DNA of 64,000 nucleotides, taken from contig NZ_JTAN02000003.1 in the NCBI RefSeq assembly GCF_000949135.2, forward strand, positions 310,001-374,000. Reading direction: 5' to 3'. The notes under the pieces were generated by a model, which had not been told where the DNA came from, ran no database searches, and was given only the letters and a program-made list of their open reading frames with translations. This DNA is from Burkholderia sp. USMB20 (GTDB lineage Bacteria > Pseudomonadota > Gammaproteobacteria > Burkholderiales > Burkholderiaceae). The translations under genes were made by a program, and so were the position numbers. Shown here one piece after another: positions 10,143-19,695 of the stretch (within the stretch, counting starts at the first letter, position 1; each line of letters opens with the position of its first letter).

Positions 10143-11114
10143 ATGGAGCGTCTGAAAGCGCTGGAGGTATTCAAGGCAGTGGCGGACCACGGCAGTTTCA
10201 CGCGGGCGGCGGACGCCACGAATATTGGCGTACCGTCGGTGAGCCGCGCGGTGCAGGATCTTGAAACGATGCTCGGTGTGCAGCTCTTCAACCGGACCAC
10301 GCGCCGCGTCGCGTTGACCACGGCGGGCCATGCGGTACTCGAGCGCGTCACGGGCGTCCTGTCCTCCTATGAAGACCTCGCGCGTACCGGCAGCGACGAA
10401 GCCGGCGATTGCGCGGGTAACGTCCGCATCGAGGTGCCGGCAATCTTCGATACCGCCCGCCTCACTTCCGTCCTGGTCCGCTTCATGCGCGCCTGGCCGA
10501 AAGTACGGGTCGACGTACGGCGCGTCGACCACCTGGCCGACACGCTCGGCGATCTTGCAGACCTCGCAATCGTCGTCGGTCGCTCGGCGCCGTCGTCGTG
10601 CATCGCGCGAGCACTCGCGGACGTGCCTTTCGGGCTCTATGCGAGTCCTGCCTGGCTCGAACGGACCAACGATCTCGCTCACCCGCTCGATGTGCCTGCC
10701 GAGGCTTGCCTCGCGACGGGGGCACAGCATTCGGTGTGGACGGTCAGCCATGAAGCATCCGGGGAGTGTGTGTCGCTTGCCCCGCGCGCGGCGCTGCGCA
10801 CGAATTGTCCTCATGCGCTTCTCGCGGCGGCCGTCGACGGCGAGGGGGTAGCAATCCTGCCCAACCAGCTCGCACAAGCGGCGCTCAATCGCGGCGAACT
10901 CGTGTGCGTGCTCGATGCGTGGCAGGTGGCGCCACTGGAAGCCTGCCTCGTCTACCGGTCCAGACGCAATCTCCCCGCGCGGGTGCGCAGATTGACCGAT
11001 TATTTGCTCGACGCCTTCGGCGAGCAGCGCGACGAGGTTGGCGCAATGGTGGCTGTACCGAACATTACTCAGATTGCAGCGACGCAGGCGACGCTAACGC
11101 CGTGCGCAGCTTGA
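10143..11114 (+). CDS. LysR-family transcriptional regulator
   Basis: This 323-residue protein has the LysR layout: an N-terminal winged helix-turn-helix (MERLKALEVFKAVADHGSFT to about residue 60, with SVSRAVQDLETMLGVQLFNR as recognition region) and a periplasmic-binding-like effector domain from about residue 90. The LFNRTTRRVALTTAG signature is typical. The effector is unknown. A strong GGAGGTCGAT ribosome-binding site precedes the ATG. The C-terminus after about residue 300 is longer than in most LysR proteins. Divergent orientation from the STAND ATPase gene suggests shared regulation, not the classic LysR/enzyme pair. Confidence 0.9.
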   Translation: MERLKALEVFKAVADHGSFTRAADATNIGVPSVSRAVQDLETMLGVQLFNRTTRRVALTTAGHAVLERVTGVLSSYEDLARTGSDEAGDCAGNVRIEVPAIFDTARLTSVLVRFMRAWPKVRVDVRRVDHLADTLGDLADLAIVVGRSAPSSCIARALADVPFGLYASPAWLERTNDLAHPLDVPAEACLATGAQHSVWTVSHEASGECVSLAPRAALRTNCPHALLAAAVDGEGVAILPNQLAQAALNRGELVCVLDAWQVAPLEACLVYRSRRNLPARVRRLTDYLLDAFGEQRDEVGAMVAVPNITQIAATQATLTPCAA

Positions 11115-11795
11115 TGAATATCTTGCTTATACGAATGCAGGGGAAACAACGAAATGATGGTTGATTTTGCTGGATGTCTGCTGGACGTGTCGTCGCGGTA
11201 TCTCGGACTCGCGACCAAGAACCGGACGGTGGTGGCTGACGTCGACGCCGGATCAGGACACGCAACGCGTGTGAGCGATTCACGTTGGCACGGGTTGCAG
11301 TGGTTTCCCAACTCGGTGGCGAATGTCTCTACGGCAGACGCTACAGTTGAGAGCAGTGTGCTAGACGCTCCTCCAATGATGTCGGCGCGGTAAGTAGTGC
11401 GTCAGTCGAATTGGGAAGATATGCGGCAGCCAAGACCGAGAGTACAAAACCGGATGGGATCCCCGACAATAGGCGATTGCGCAGATATCGGTGATGAAGA
11501 GATCGCGTCATTCTTCACAACTGCTACGACCTAGGCATAAAGTCGTCGGCGCCCCATAGTCGAAGTCATGTTGAGTGGTGTAATAGGGCTCAGTAGCAGT
11601 TTGTAAGGTCGTAAATGACTGGTCGGCGTACGAAAAACGCAGCTCGTCGGACGTGACTTGTCGGCGGGCGCCGTTCCATACCTCAGCGAGCTCGAGGTTA
11701 TGGCGTCTGGTTGGTTCTTCGCGGAGCACCAGCCTCCCGGCGGTATGCCATGGAAATCGTGAGGTCGATGTCGAATACCCGGTGCCGGTATGCTC
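11115..11795. other. Gene-poor start of a decayed interval
   Basis: No gene can be supported. Small open frames exist (79 codons rightward at 11154-11393; 73 codons leftward at 11508-11729 with AEVWNGARRQVTSDELRFSY), but they match no family I recognise and lack clear ribosome-binding sites. The composition is visibly less GC-rich than in flanking genes. Confidence 0.4.
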
Positions 11796-12014
11796 TCAAC
11801 ATCCCAGCGGGTCGTTTTCTTCGGTCTGTGAATCCAGCCACGCTCGCGCCCCGGCGTCTCTTCTCGCTCGGTACTCTTGTACGGAAGCGAGGTCGATGTC
11901 GAACTGACCAGAAGGGTTTCTCGGCAAAACTTCCATCAGGTTCCCGTGGGCGAGCAGCATGTTGATATGAGCGCAACTCACGAAGAGATACTTTGCTGCT
12001 TCTTCAACGGTCAT
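11796..12014 (-). CDS. Small excisionase/antitoxin-like DNA-binding protein
   Basis: This 72-residue protein starts MTVEEAAKYLFVSCAHINML, the helix-turn-helix pattern of the excisionase (MerR-like) family, followed by an FDIDLASVQEYRARRDAGAR helix as in small antitoxin-like proteins. In other genomes such genes often precede a PIN-domain or similar toxin. Downstream on this strand there is no such toxin, only broken frames, so it looks like an orphan. No good Shine-Dalgarno sequence precedes the ATG, so it may be inactive. Confidence 0.5.
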   Translation of the reverse strand: MTVEEAAKYLFVSCAHINMLLAHGNLMEVLPRNPSGQFDIDLASVQEYRARRDAGARAWLDSQTEENDPLGC

Positions 12015-12137
12015 GGTGAACGCATTTACGATCGATTATTCAGTTCAGGCCGTTCGTCGCCGGTCTCAATGGCTGGCTGTTCGCGAAGTTACCACCGTCG
12101 TGACTGCCGACGACTATGCGGTGCTCATGCCATGGAT

Positions 12138-12434
12138 CTAGAAATAACCTACGGATTTCGTCGTTTGATTAAGCTCGCACCAGCGCTTCCATACATAGTC
12201 CGCATTGTCTGACCAACCGGGCTCCCCGATGAGCTGATAAATGCGGCCGGAGCGCGTCTCGCCGCGTCAACTCTCAAGGTCGAACGTAACGACCTCAGAG
12301 CTGGCGCGTCCTGTGCGGTCTCGGTTGTCTGCGCCGACAAAATGTCGAGTCCCGTCCGATGTTTCCAATATTCTCCAGCGCGATCGCGAGACCCCCGGCT
12401 CGTCAATTACGGGGGCGATTCTCCAAATAGGCAT
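12138..12434 (-). pseudogene. Unknown small protein gene broken by an in-frame TGA
   Basis: Reading leftward from the ATG at 12434, which has an AGGAG ribosome-binding site six bases upstream, the frame encodes MPIWRIAPVIDEPG ... VVTFDLES, then TGA (12267-12269). It continues in the same frame as RGETRSGRIYQLIGEPGWSD ... YVWKRWCELN to TAG at 12138-12140. The part after the stop is as protein-like as the part before, so a nonsense change (for example CGA to TGA) is the simplest explanation. The family is not recognised; the intact product would be about 98 residues. Confidence 0.6.
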
Positions 12435-12506
12435 GAGCATCTCCTGTTCGCCGCTGAGGGCCTGGCGGGAAGACGTCGTCTCCCACACTGGCGGCACGTC
12501 ATTCAT

Positions 12507-12729
12507 GGTATTCGAATTCGCGTCGCGTTAAAGTTAAAAACTGGATTATTTTATTGGTAATTTTTCGGACGGGATATGCTTTATATTTAACTGATTGGTC
12601 GATTTATGATTTTTTGAGGAAAATGTGATTGCAGGTGGTGACATAATGTGTGGGCCGCTTATTCTTTATCTCGAGGACGAGTTATGCTTAACGGCACAGC
12701 GGTGCAACCGACCTCGATTGGACGCGAAA
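12507..12729. other. A+T-rich spacer
   Basis: Bases 12530-12660 are strikingly A+T-rich compared with the rest of the window. No gene is seen. It could be a promoter region or a scar of transferred DNA. A T-tailed terminator follows with no gene before it. Confidence 0.4.
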
Positions 12730-12755
12730 AGCCGGCCCGGTGGGCCGGCTTTTTC
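12730..12755 (+). terminator. Orphan Rho-independent terminator
   Basis: A GC stem, GCCGGCCC (12731-12738) with GGGCCGGC (12742-12749), is followed by five T. No intact rightward gene precedes it, so it probably belongs to a lost gene. Confidence 0.6.
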
Positions 12756-12928
12756 GTTTCTGGGCTTCAACGCGTCGGATCCGGGCAATCCATGGCTCCG
12801 GACTACCCGAACGGGTAGGGACCGTTCGTGTTCCCCATCCCTAAACTGCCTTCCCGAAGATTTCGCGGCGAGCGATCGCTTGTCTGCGTATTCGACGACA
12901 GACCGGTGCGCATCGAAGCCGACCATCG

Positions 12929-13142
12929 GCATACGCAGGCGAGCTCGACGCACTCGCTACCACCTATAATCCGAGCAAGCGCGCCTTCTTGTACGGCACG
13001 GTCGCTCACGTGGACAACAGCAAGAACGGCAACTTCCCTGTGTTTGCGACGGCGCGCGATTCCAGCTTCCAGCTCGCCGACCCGTCCGAACATGGGCGAA
13101 GGGCAAACCGGCGCGTACGTCGGGATGATGCACGTCTTCTAA
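12929..13142 (+). pseudogene. C-terminal remnant of a Burkholderia-type outer-membrane porin
   Basis: From 12929 the frame reads AYAGELDALATTYNPSKRAF, then LYGTVAHVDNSKNG, the last strands of a general trimeric porin. Near 13090 the frame shifts by one base. The new frame ends QTGAYVGMMHVF and TAA at 13140-13142, the canonical porin C-terminus with terminal Phe needed for BamA recognition. The N-terminal three quarters are absent. The gene is therefore truncated and frameshifted. Confidence 0.7.
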
Positions 13143-13302
13143 AGCAACAGGCCGTTTCGCGGAGCGTTTTCCGCACAGCCGGCCACTGCGGGCACAGCGC
13201 AGTGGCTGGACGACTCGCCGGTGTTCGCGCGGGCGAGCCTCGCCACAGGCATCGAGTGACAAGCGATGCTGGCGCCGTCCTCAAAAGAAGGTTGAGATCA
13301 TC

Positions 13303-15753
13303 ATGACCAGATCAAGCGAATCATCATCGCCCGGGTTCATCGGCGTCGTAACGCTCCTGTTTATCGCGCTTACATCGCTCTTTCTGCTGATAGGCGGCGC
13401 GTACCTGCTCTCGCTCGGTGGCTCGGCGTATTACGTCGTGACCGGCGTCGTGCTGCTGGCAGTCACGTGGCTGCTGTATCGCCGCAGTCCCACTGCGCTC
13501 GTGCTCTACGCGCTCGTGCTCGTGGGCACTGCCATCTGGTCGCTGTGGGAGTCGGGTCCCGACTTCTGGGCGCTCGCGCCGCGCTCGGGGGTGCTCGTCG
13601 TGTTCGGCGTGTGGTTGCTGCTGCTCGTGAGCTGGCGTCTCGAAGTGCCGCGCAAGCTCGGCGTGCAGTCGCTCGTCGGCGCGCTCGTGATCTGGGCGGG
13701 CGTGCTCGTGTACGCCTGCTTCAACGATCCGCAGACGGTCAATGGCACGATGGCTTCGTCTGTCGGTTCGCCCGCCGCGAACGCCAACGGCATCGACGCC
13801 TCGGACTGGCCCGCGTACGGCCGCACTCAGGAAGGCACGCGCTACGCGCCGCTGCAGCAGATCACGCGGGACAACGTGAAGAACCTGCAGGTGGCCTGGA
13901 CGTTCCGCACGAACGACATGAAAGGCCCGAACGATCCGGGTGAAATCACCGACGAAGTCACGCCTATCAAGATCGGCAATCTGCTCTACCTGTGCTCGCC
14001 GCACCAGAAGCTCTTCGCGCTCGACGCACAGAGCGGCGCGCTCAAGTGGACCTTCGATCCGAAGCTCAAGACCGATCCGTCGTTCCAGCACGTGACTTGC
14101 CGCGGCGTGTCGTATGTCGATCTGACGGCGAGCGCCGATGTATCGGCAACGGCTGCTCCCGCTAGCGACGCTGCTGCTTCGGCGCCGCAGGCCGCCGCAC
14201 CGGCAAGCGACGCAGCCGTATCGGCCACGGGGGCGTGCTCGCGCCGTATCTACCTGCCGGTCAACGACGGCCACCTGTACGCGCTCGACGCACTGACAGG
14301 CGAGCGCTGCGCGGGCTTCGGCAGCAATGGCGACCTCGATCTCCAGCATGCCATGCCGGTCACCACGCCGGGTATGTACGAGCCCACTTCGCCGCCGGTC
14401 GTCACCAGCAAGGTGATCGTCGTAGCGGGCGCGGTGGAAGACAACTTCTCGAACCGGGAACCGTCGGGCGTGATCCGTGGTTACGACGTGCGCACGGGCC
14501 AGCTCGTGTGGGCGTTCGATCCGGGCGCGAGTGATCCGAACCATATCCCCGGCCCGGACGAGCACTACACCTGGAACTCGCCGAACTCATGGGCACCCGC
14601 CGCCTACGACGCGAAGCTCGATATCGTCTATCTGCCGATGGGCGTGCGTACGCCGGACATTTGGGGCGGCGACCGTACGCCGGAGATGGAGCGATATGCA
14701 AGCGGCCTGCTCGCGCTGCACGCGTCGACGGGCAAGCTGGCCTGGTTCTACCAGACCGCTCACCATGATCTGTGGGACATGGACATGCCGTCGCAGCCGA
14801 CGCTCGCCGACATCACGACCAAGGACGGCAAGACCGTGCCGGTCGTGTACGGGCCGGCCAAGACCGGCAACCTGTTCGTGCTCGACCGCCGCACCGGCGA
14901 AACCGTCGTGCCGGCTCCGGAACTGCCGGTGCCGCAAGGCGCCGCGCCTGGCGACCGTACCTCGCCGACGCAGCCGTTCTCCGAACTCACGTTCCGTCCG
15001 AAAAACCTGCTCACGGACAAGGACATGTGGGGCGCGACGATGTACGACCAGTTGGTCTGCCGCGTGATGTTCCACAAGCTGCGGTATGAAGGCACCTTCA
15101 CGCCGCCGTCGCTGCAAGGCACGCTGGTGTTCCCGGGCAACCTGGGCATGTTCGAGTGGGGCGGCATTGCGCTCGACACCGATCGTCAGATCGCCATCGC
15201 CAACCCGATTGCGCTGCCGTTCGTGTCGCGTCTGATCCCACGCGGTCCGGGCAACCCGATCGAACCGGCATCGGGTGCCAAGGGGAGCGGTACGGAATCG
15301 GGTATCCAGCCGCAGTACGGCGTGCCGTTTGGCGTGACGCTGAACCCGTTCCTCTCGCCGCTTGGCCTGCCCTGCAAGCAACCGGCATGGGGCTACATCG
15401 CCGGTATCGATCTGAAGACCAACGAGATCGTCTGGAAGAAGCGTATCGGCACGGTGCGTGACAGCTCGCCGATCCCGCTGCCGTTCAAGATGGGGATGCC
15501 GATGCTGGGCGGCCCGATGATCACGGCCGGTGGTGTGGCGTTCATCGGCGCAACGGCGGACAACTACATCCGCGCGTTCGACGTGAACGACGGCAAGCAA
15601 CTCTGGGAAGCCCGCCTGCCGGCAGGCGGCCAGGCCACGCCGATGAGCTACTCGATCAACGGCAAGCAGTACGTCGTGATCGCCGCAGGCGGCCACGGCT
15701 CCTTCGGCACGAAGCTCGGCGATTACGTGATCGCTTACGCGCTGCCGAACTAA
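13303..15753 (+). CDS. gcd: Membrane-bound PQQ-dependent glucose dehydrogenase
   Basis: This 816-residue quinoprotein oxidises aldoses to lactones (glucose to gluconolactone) on the periplasmic face and passes electrons to ubiquinone. Five hydrophobic helices fill residues 10-150. An eight-bladed propeller begins with DWPAYGRTQEGTRYAPLQQI (about 166). Typical PQQ-domain pieces are TPIKIGNLLYLCSPH, HDLWDMDMPSQPTL and GGPMITAGGVAFIGATADNY. An Ala/Ser-rich insertion (about 277-306) interrupts a blade. The start at 13303 follows AAGGTTGAG. The length is normal for Gcd. It needs PQQ, whose genes are not in the window. Two terminators follow. Confidence 0.95.
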   Translation: MTRSSESSSPGFIGVVTLLFIALTSLFLLIGGAYLLSLGGSAYYVVTGVVLLAVTWLLYRRSPTALVLYALVLVGTAIWSLWESGPDFWALAPRSGVLVVFGVWLLLLVSWRLEVPRKLGVQSLVGALVIWAGVLVYACFNDPQTVNGTMASSVGSPAANANGIDASDWPAYGRTQEGTRYAPLQQITRDNVKNLQVAWTFRTNDMKGPNDPGEITDEVTPIKIGNLLYLCSPHQKLFALDAQSGALKWTFDPKLKTDPSFQHVTCRGVSYVDLTASADVSATAAPASDAAASAPQAAAPASDAAVSATGACSRRIYLPVNDGHLYALDALTGERCAGFGSNGDLDLQHAMPVTTPGMYEPTSPPVVTSKVIVVAGAVEDNFSNREPSGVIRGYDVRTGQLVWAFDPGASDPNHIPGPDEHYTWNSPNSWAPAAYDAKLDIVYLPMGVRTPDIWGGDRTPEMERYASGLLALHASTGKLAWFYQTAHHDLWDMDMPSQPTLADITTKDGKTVPVVYGPAKTGNLFVLDRRTGETVVPAPELPVPQGAAPGDRTSPTQPFSELTFRPKNLLTDKDMWGATMYDQLVCRVMFHKLRYEGTFTPPSLQGTLVFPGNLGMFEWGGIALDTDRQIAIANPIALPFVSRLIPRGPGNPIEPASGAKGSGTESGIQPQYGVPFGVTLNPFLSPLGLPCKQPAWGYIAGIDLKTNEIVWKKRIGTVRDSSPIPLPFKMGMPMLGGPMITAGGVAFIGATADNYIRAFDVNDGKQLWEARLPAGGQATPMSYSINGKQYVVIAAGGHGSFGTKLGDYVIAYALPN

Positions 15754-15824
15754 CACGCGTTGCTGTTCGCACCGAGCGCCGGACAGAGGTATCGAGCCTC
15801 GCGGCGTACGGTGCGATCCCCGAA

Positions 15825-15852
15825 ACGGCATGCGTGGCATGCCGTTTTTTTG
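15825..15852 (+). terminator. Rho-independent terminator after gcd
   Basis: ACGGCATGC (15825-15833) pairs with GCATGCCGT (15837-15845) across GTG, followed by seven T. Confidence 0.85.
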
Positions 15853-15893
15853 CCTGCTTTCTGGCGACTCGTTTGCCTTCGGCAAAATCTCGA

Positions 15894-15926
15894 AACCCGC
15901 GACGCCGCAAGGCCTCGCGGGTTTTT
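15894..15926 (+). terminator. Second terminator in the gcd-phospholipase spacer
   Basis: ACCCGCGA (15895-15902) pairs with TCGCGGGT (15915-15922) and the hairpin is followed by a T run. The rest of the 417-bp spacer holds nothing else recognisable. Confidence 0.75.
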
Positions 15927-16170
15927 CTTTTGCGCGCCGCCTGAACGTGGCGAACGTGTCGAACGTGTTCACGTCCGCGTCGCATGTCGTATCGCCGCCA
16001 CCGGGAAACACGGAGCGCGTGCCGTCCCGATGTCAATCGAAGTATGCTGTGGCGCGACCGGCGCGCGCGCTCGGGATTCGTCCAGCGTGCGGACCGGGGA
16101 TCCGCGCCGCGCCCCGTCCGGCAGCCAGAACAAACACAAACAGACTTCGCCCGACCGTGGGGTGGCCATC

Positions 16171-17721
16171 ATGATCATGTTGCGTTCGTGGAGTGCGATT
16201 CTTGCGTTGCTGATGCTTGCCGCGTGCGCCAGCCTGCCGCCGCAGGCTGATCGTGCGCCGACGCATGCGTTCTCCGATACCGAAAACACGCGCCTCGGCG
16301 CGGCGTTCCGCCAGCAGGCCGCCACCCATCCTGGGCAGGATGCGTTTCATCTGCTGCGCGACCCGGTCGATGCGCTCGATGCGCGCGTGCTGCTCGCCGA
16401 TCGCGCGGACCGCTCGCTGGACCTTCAGTACTACATCTGGCACGACGACCTGACCGGACACGAGCTCGCGGATGCGATCATCCGCGCGGCCGATCGCGGG
16501 GTCCGCGTGCGCGCGCTGCTCGACGATCTCGGGACGAACGCGGACGACCGCAAGCTGCTCGAGATCAGCTCGCATCCGAACATCGAGATCCGGCTCTTCA
16601 ATCCGGTCGCCACGCGCCACTTCAAGAAGATCGGCACGGTGCTCGAGTTCTCGCGGGTCAACCGGCGCATGCACAACAAGGCGATGATCGCGGACAACCA
16701 GGCGGCGATCGTCGGCGGCCGCAATATCGGCGACGAGTACTTCGGCGCGTCGTCGATGCTGGAGTTCGGCGATCTCGACGTGGTCGTGCACGGCCCGGTC
16801 GTGAACGACATCTCGACCGAATTCGATACGTTCTGGAATTCGCCGTATGCATATCCGGTCGATGCGCTGGTCGGGCACGACGCGGCGCCCGGCGGCCTCG
16901 ATCGGGAGCGCGCACGGCTGCGCGATTACCTGCGCGCGATGGAGGACAATCCGTACGTGCTCGAGGCGCGGCAAAGGCTCGACCAGATCGTGCACGGGCA
17001 GGGGACCGAGCTGTCGTGGGGGCGCGCGACGGTCCTGTACGACGATCCGGCGAAGATCGCACGCTCGCCGAAGGACAGCGACGGGCACCTGATGCCGCAA
17101 CTGCGCGCACTCGCGCTGCGGCCCGAGCAGGAGCTGCTGATCGTGTCGCCGTACTTCGTGCCGGGCAAGGACATGGTCGAACGGCTGCGTGCGCTCACGG
17201 CGCGCGGCGTCCGAGTGACGATCCTGACCAACTCGCTCGCATCGACCGACGTCGCGGCCGTGCATGCCGGCTACCGGCGCTATCGGCGCGATCTCGTCGA
17301 GGCCGGCGTGCGGCTTTACGAGCGGCGCCCGTCCGGCGACAAGAGCATCTCGAAGCGGGTCATCATCGGCTCGTCGCGTGCGTCGCTGCATGCCAAGACG
17401 TATGTGTTCGATCGCAAGAGCATCTTCATCGGGTCGATGAATCTCGACCCGCGCTCGCTGAACCTCAATACCGAGATCGGCGTTTACTGCGAGAGCCCGG
17501 CGATTGCATCCGAAGTCGCGACGGACCTGGAGCCGCGGCTCGATCGAATCGCGTGGCGAGTCGAAGCGAGGACCGATCCGGGCGGGAAGTGGCGCCTCAA
17601 GTGGATTCAGACCGACGCGGACGGGAAGGTGACCGAACTCGATCACGAACCGGAAGTGTCGGCGGCGCGGCGCATGGAAGTGTGGTTTCTCGGCTTGTTT
17701 CCGATCGAATCGCAGCTGTGA
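16171..17721 (+). CDS. Phospholipase D family lipoprotein (cardiolipin synthase-like)
   Basis: This 516-residue protein has a lipoprotein signal (hydrophobic helix then LLMLAACA lipobox). Two HKD motifs are intact: HNKAMIADNQAAIVGGRN and HAKTYVFDRKSIFIGSMN, the pair that forms one phosphatidyltransferase/phospholipase site. The DLQYYIWHDDLTG and RALLDDLGTN segments are typical of the family. It probably acts on phospholipid headgroups at the periplasmic membrane face; the precise substrate is not evident. The frame is open far upstream, but the ATG at 16171 gives the signal peptide and is preferred. Confidence 0.85.
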   Translation: MIMLRSWSAILALLMLAACASLPPQADRAPTHAFSDTENTRLGAAFRQQAATHPGQDAFHLLRDPVDALDARVLLADRADRSLDLQYYIWHDDLTGHELADAIIRAADRGVRVRALLDDLGTNADDRKLLEISSHPNIEIRLFNPVATRHFKKIGTVLEFSRVNRRMHNKAMIADNQAAIVGGRNIGDEYFGASSMLEFGDLDVVVHGPVVNDISTEFDTFWNSPYAYPVDALVGHDAAPGGLDRERARLRDYLRAMEDNPYVLEARQRLDQIVHGQGTELSWGRATVLYDDPAKIARSPKDSDGHLMPQLRALALRPEQELLIVSPYFVPGKDMVERLRALTARGVRVTILTNSLASTDVAAVHAGYRRYRRDLVEAGVRLYERRPSGDKSISKRVIIGSSRASLHAKTYVFDRKSIFIGSMNLDPRSLNLNTEIGVYCESPAIASEVATDLEPRLDRIAWRVEARTDPGGKWRLKWIQTDADGKVTELDHEPEVSAARRMEVWFLGLFPIESQL

Positions 17722-17804
17722 TTTCGCCTGCGCGCGACAGCCGCGGGCGACGTGTGCCGACGGTCGTCGTCGATCGGGACGCGCCGCGTGCACTGTCGCC
17801 GACA

Positions 17805-17842
17805 CGGTTCCGGGCGCGCGAAATGACCCGCACCCGGAACCG
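17805..17842. terminator. Convergent-gene hairpin
   Basis: CGGTTCCGGG (17805-17814) pairs perfectly with CCCGGAACCG (17833-17842). It lies between the convergent ends of the phospholipase and protease genes. There is no T run, so it is probably a bidirectional transcript-end hairpin. Confidence 0.5.
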
Positions 17843-17859
17843 CACCGCTCATCGCACGA

Positions 17860-19695
17860 TCAGCGCGCGAAATCCGCCGTGCTCTGGATGAACGCGTTCA
17901 GCTTCGATATGTTCACGCTGCCGAAGCCCGTCGTCGCATCCCAGCCGGCCTTCGCCTTGTAGCCGTACGTGCCGCTGCCGTTGTTGCCGGACGTCACGTC
18001 GTGCAGCAGCGCCGCATTGCTCGGGAAGTACTTGTAGATGCTCGACGCCGGGAAGCCGAGCGCGTTGTTGTTCGCCGATTGCAGCCGCGCCCAGATGCCG
18101 GTGAAGATCGGCGCGGCGAGGCTCGTGCCGCCTTCGTTGTTCAGGTAGCCCGAGCCCCACAGCGTGTCGGACGTCTGGCCGTTCACCACGAGGATCGCGC
18201 CGGTGCGCAGGTCGGCGTCGAAGCCGACGTCCGGCAGCGCGCGCTTGGTCGACCCGGTGAGGCTCGACGATTGCCACGCCGGCGCGGCTTCGTACTTGCT
18301 GTAGCCGCCGCCCGTCGACCACACGGTGCCCGGCTGCCAGCTCGGATCGTTCCAGACGATTTCGCTGTTGTACGCATTGGTCGACGTGTTGGTGAACAGC
18401 GTCGTGCCGCCCACCGCGATTACGTACGGCGACGTCGCGGGCTCGCTCACGGTGTAGGTCGAGCGCGACGGCGTGCCGCTCGCGCATTCGTACGCACCGT
18501 GGTCGCCGGCCGACACGGAGAAGGTCTGCCCCTGCGCGACGGCCTGCTTGAAGATCGTGTCGTCGGTCGCTTGCGAGCCGGTGCTGTACGAGGACGATTC
18601 GCACACGCCGAGCGACACGTTGATGACTTTCGCGACGTTGTCGCTCACCGCCTTGTTGTACGCGGCGGTGATTGCCGTGAGCGTCATCGACGGAGCCACG
18701 TAGAACACGACCTGCTTCACGCTGCCGCCGGCGGCGCCGACGATCGACTGGCTGTCGAGGTTCCATTCGACGGTGCCGGATGTATCGGTGTACGAACTGC
18801 CTGACGGACCCGTCGGCACGACGCTGCTGCTGATCGTGCCGAGGCCGTTGTTCGCGGCGAACGTGTTGAGATCGCTGACGGTCTGCGACAGGTCGCCTTC
18901 GGCGATGATGCCGACCGTGGTCTGCGAGGCCGTCGGCGTGCCGTCGCCGCCGTAGAGCGACGAGAATTCCGTCGGGTTGTGCGGCACCGCGGATGCGCCG
19001 GCGGGGATCGTCAGGTTGCTGGTGTTGCCTTGCGGCTTGCTGCCCGCGCCGGTGTGCATGAGCTCGACGTTCTGCAGGCCCAGCACCGCGCCGACGATGC
19101 CGCCGATCGCGTTCGGCACCTGCGCGGCATCGGTGTTCGCGTAGACGCTGCGGCCGTTGCGCGTGAAGCGCTTGAGCGTCGTGCGGAACGCCGACTTGAT
19201 CGTTGCCGCGGTGCCGGAGGCGGACACGAGCAGGCGGTTCGGCGCAACCACGATGTTGACGAAGCCGGCCTGGCGCAGGTGCGCGACGACGGAGGCGACC
19301 TGCTGGTCGGTCGGCGCGTACTGCGCGGCGAACTGCGCCGGCGTGAGGAACTGCTTGTAGTGCGGCGAGCCGGGCGTGTGCAGGTCGTGCAGGTACTGGT
19401 CGAGTTGCGCTTCGTTGCGCAGGTTCAGCCCGAGCACGATGTCGACCGATTCGCCGGGCGCCATCTCGGTGGCTGCCGCGGCAGCGGCGGCGGTGCTGGC
19501 CGCCGGCGCGCCGGCGGTACTGCTGCTTTCACCTTGCTGGACGAGGGGCAGGAAGCCCTTGGTGCGCGTTTCCGTCCAGCCGGCGGCCGGTGCGGCATGG
19601 ACGCTCGCCATGCCGAACGAAGCGGCTGCCGCGGCGGCGAAGGCGAGCTTGACGATGCGGATGTGCTTTTGTTTCTTGTCTGCAACCTGATTCAT
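17860..19695 (-). CDS. S53 family peptidase (sedolisin/pseudomonapepsin type), paralogue 1
   Basis: This 611-residue secreted acid protease precursor has a signal peptide (to about residue 35), an activation prodomain (about 75-210, with YKQFLTPAQFAAQYAPT and VAPNRLLVSASG) and a catalytic domain. The sedolisin Glu-Asp-Ser triad is visible as E310 and D314 in VEWNLDSQS and S525 in EGGTSLAAP. The oxyanion aspartate is D398 in SVSAGD. The C-terminal TSGNNGSGTYGYKAKAGWD segment matches the family calcium site. It should be exported and self-processed at low pH. A GGAGGGG ribosome-binding site precedes the ATG. A paralogue lies at 52618-54357. Confidence 0.93.
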   Translation of the reverse strand: MNQVADKKQKHIRIVKLAFAAAAAASFGMASVHAAPAAGWTETRTKGFLPLVQQGESSSTAGAPAASTAAAAAAATEMAPGESVDIVLGLNLRNEAQLDQYLHDLHTPGSPHYKQFLTPAQFAAQYAPTDQQVASVVAHLRQAGFVNIVVAPNRLLVSASGTAATIKSAFRTTLKRFTRNGRSVYANTDAAQVPNAIGGIVGAVLGLQNVELMHTGAGSKPQGNTSNLTIPAGASAVPHNPTEFSSLYGGDGTPTASQTTVGIIAEGDLSQTVSDLNTFAANNGLGTISSSVVPTGPSGSSYTDTSGTVEWNLDSQSIVGAAGGSVKQVVFYVAPSMTLTAITAAYNKAVSDNVAKVINVSLGVCESSSYSTGSQATDDTIFKQAVAQGQTFSVSAGDHGAYECASGTPSRSTYTVSEPATSPYVIAVGGTTLFTNTSTNAYNSEIVWNDPSWQPGTVWSTGGGYSKYEAAPAWQSSSLTGSTKRALPDVGFDADLRTGAILVVNGQTSDTLWGSGYLNNEGGTSLAAPIFTGIWARLQSANNNALGFPASSIYKYFPSNAALLHDVTSGNNGSGTYGYKAKAGWDATTGFGSVNISKLNAFIQSTADFAR

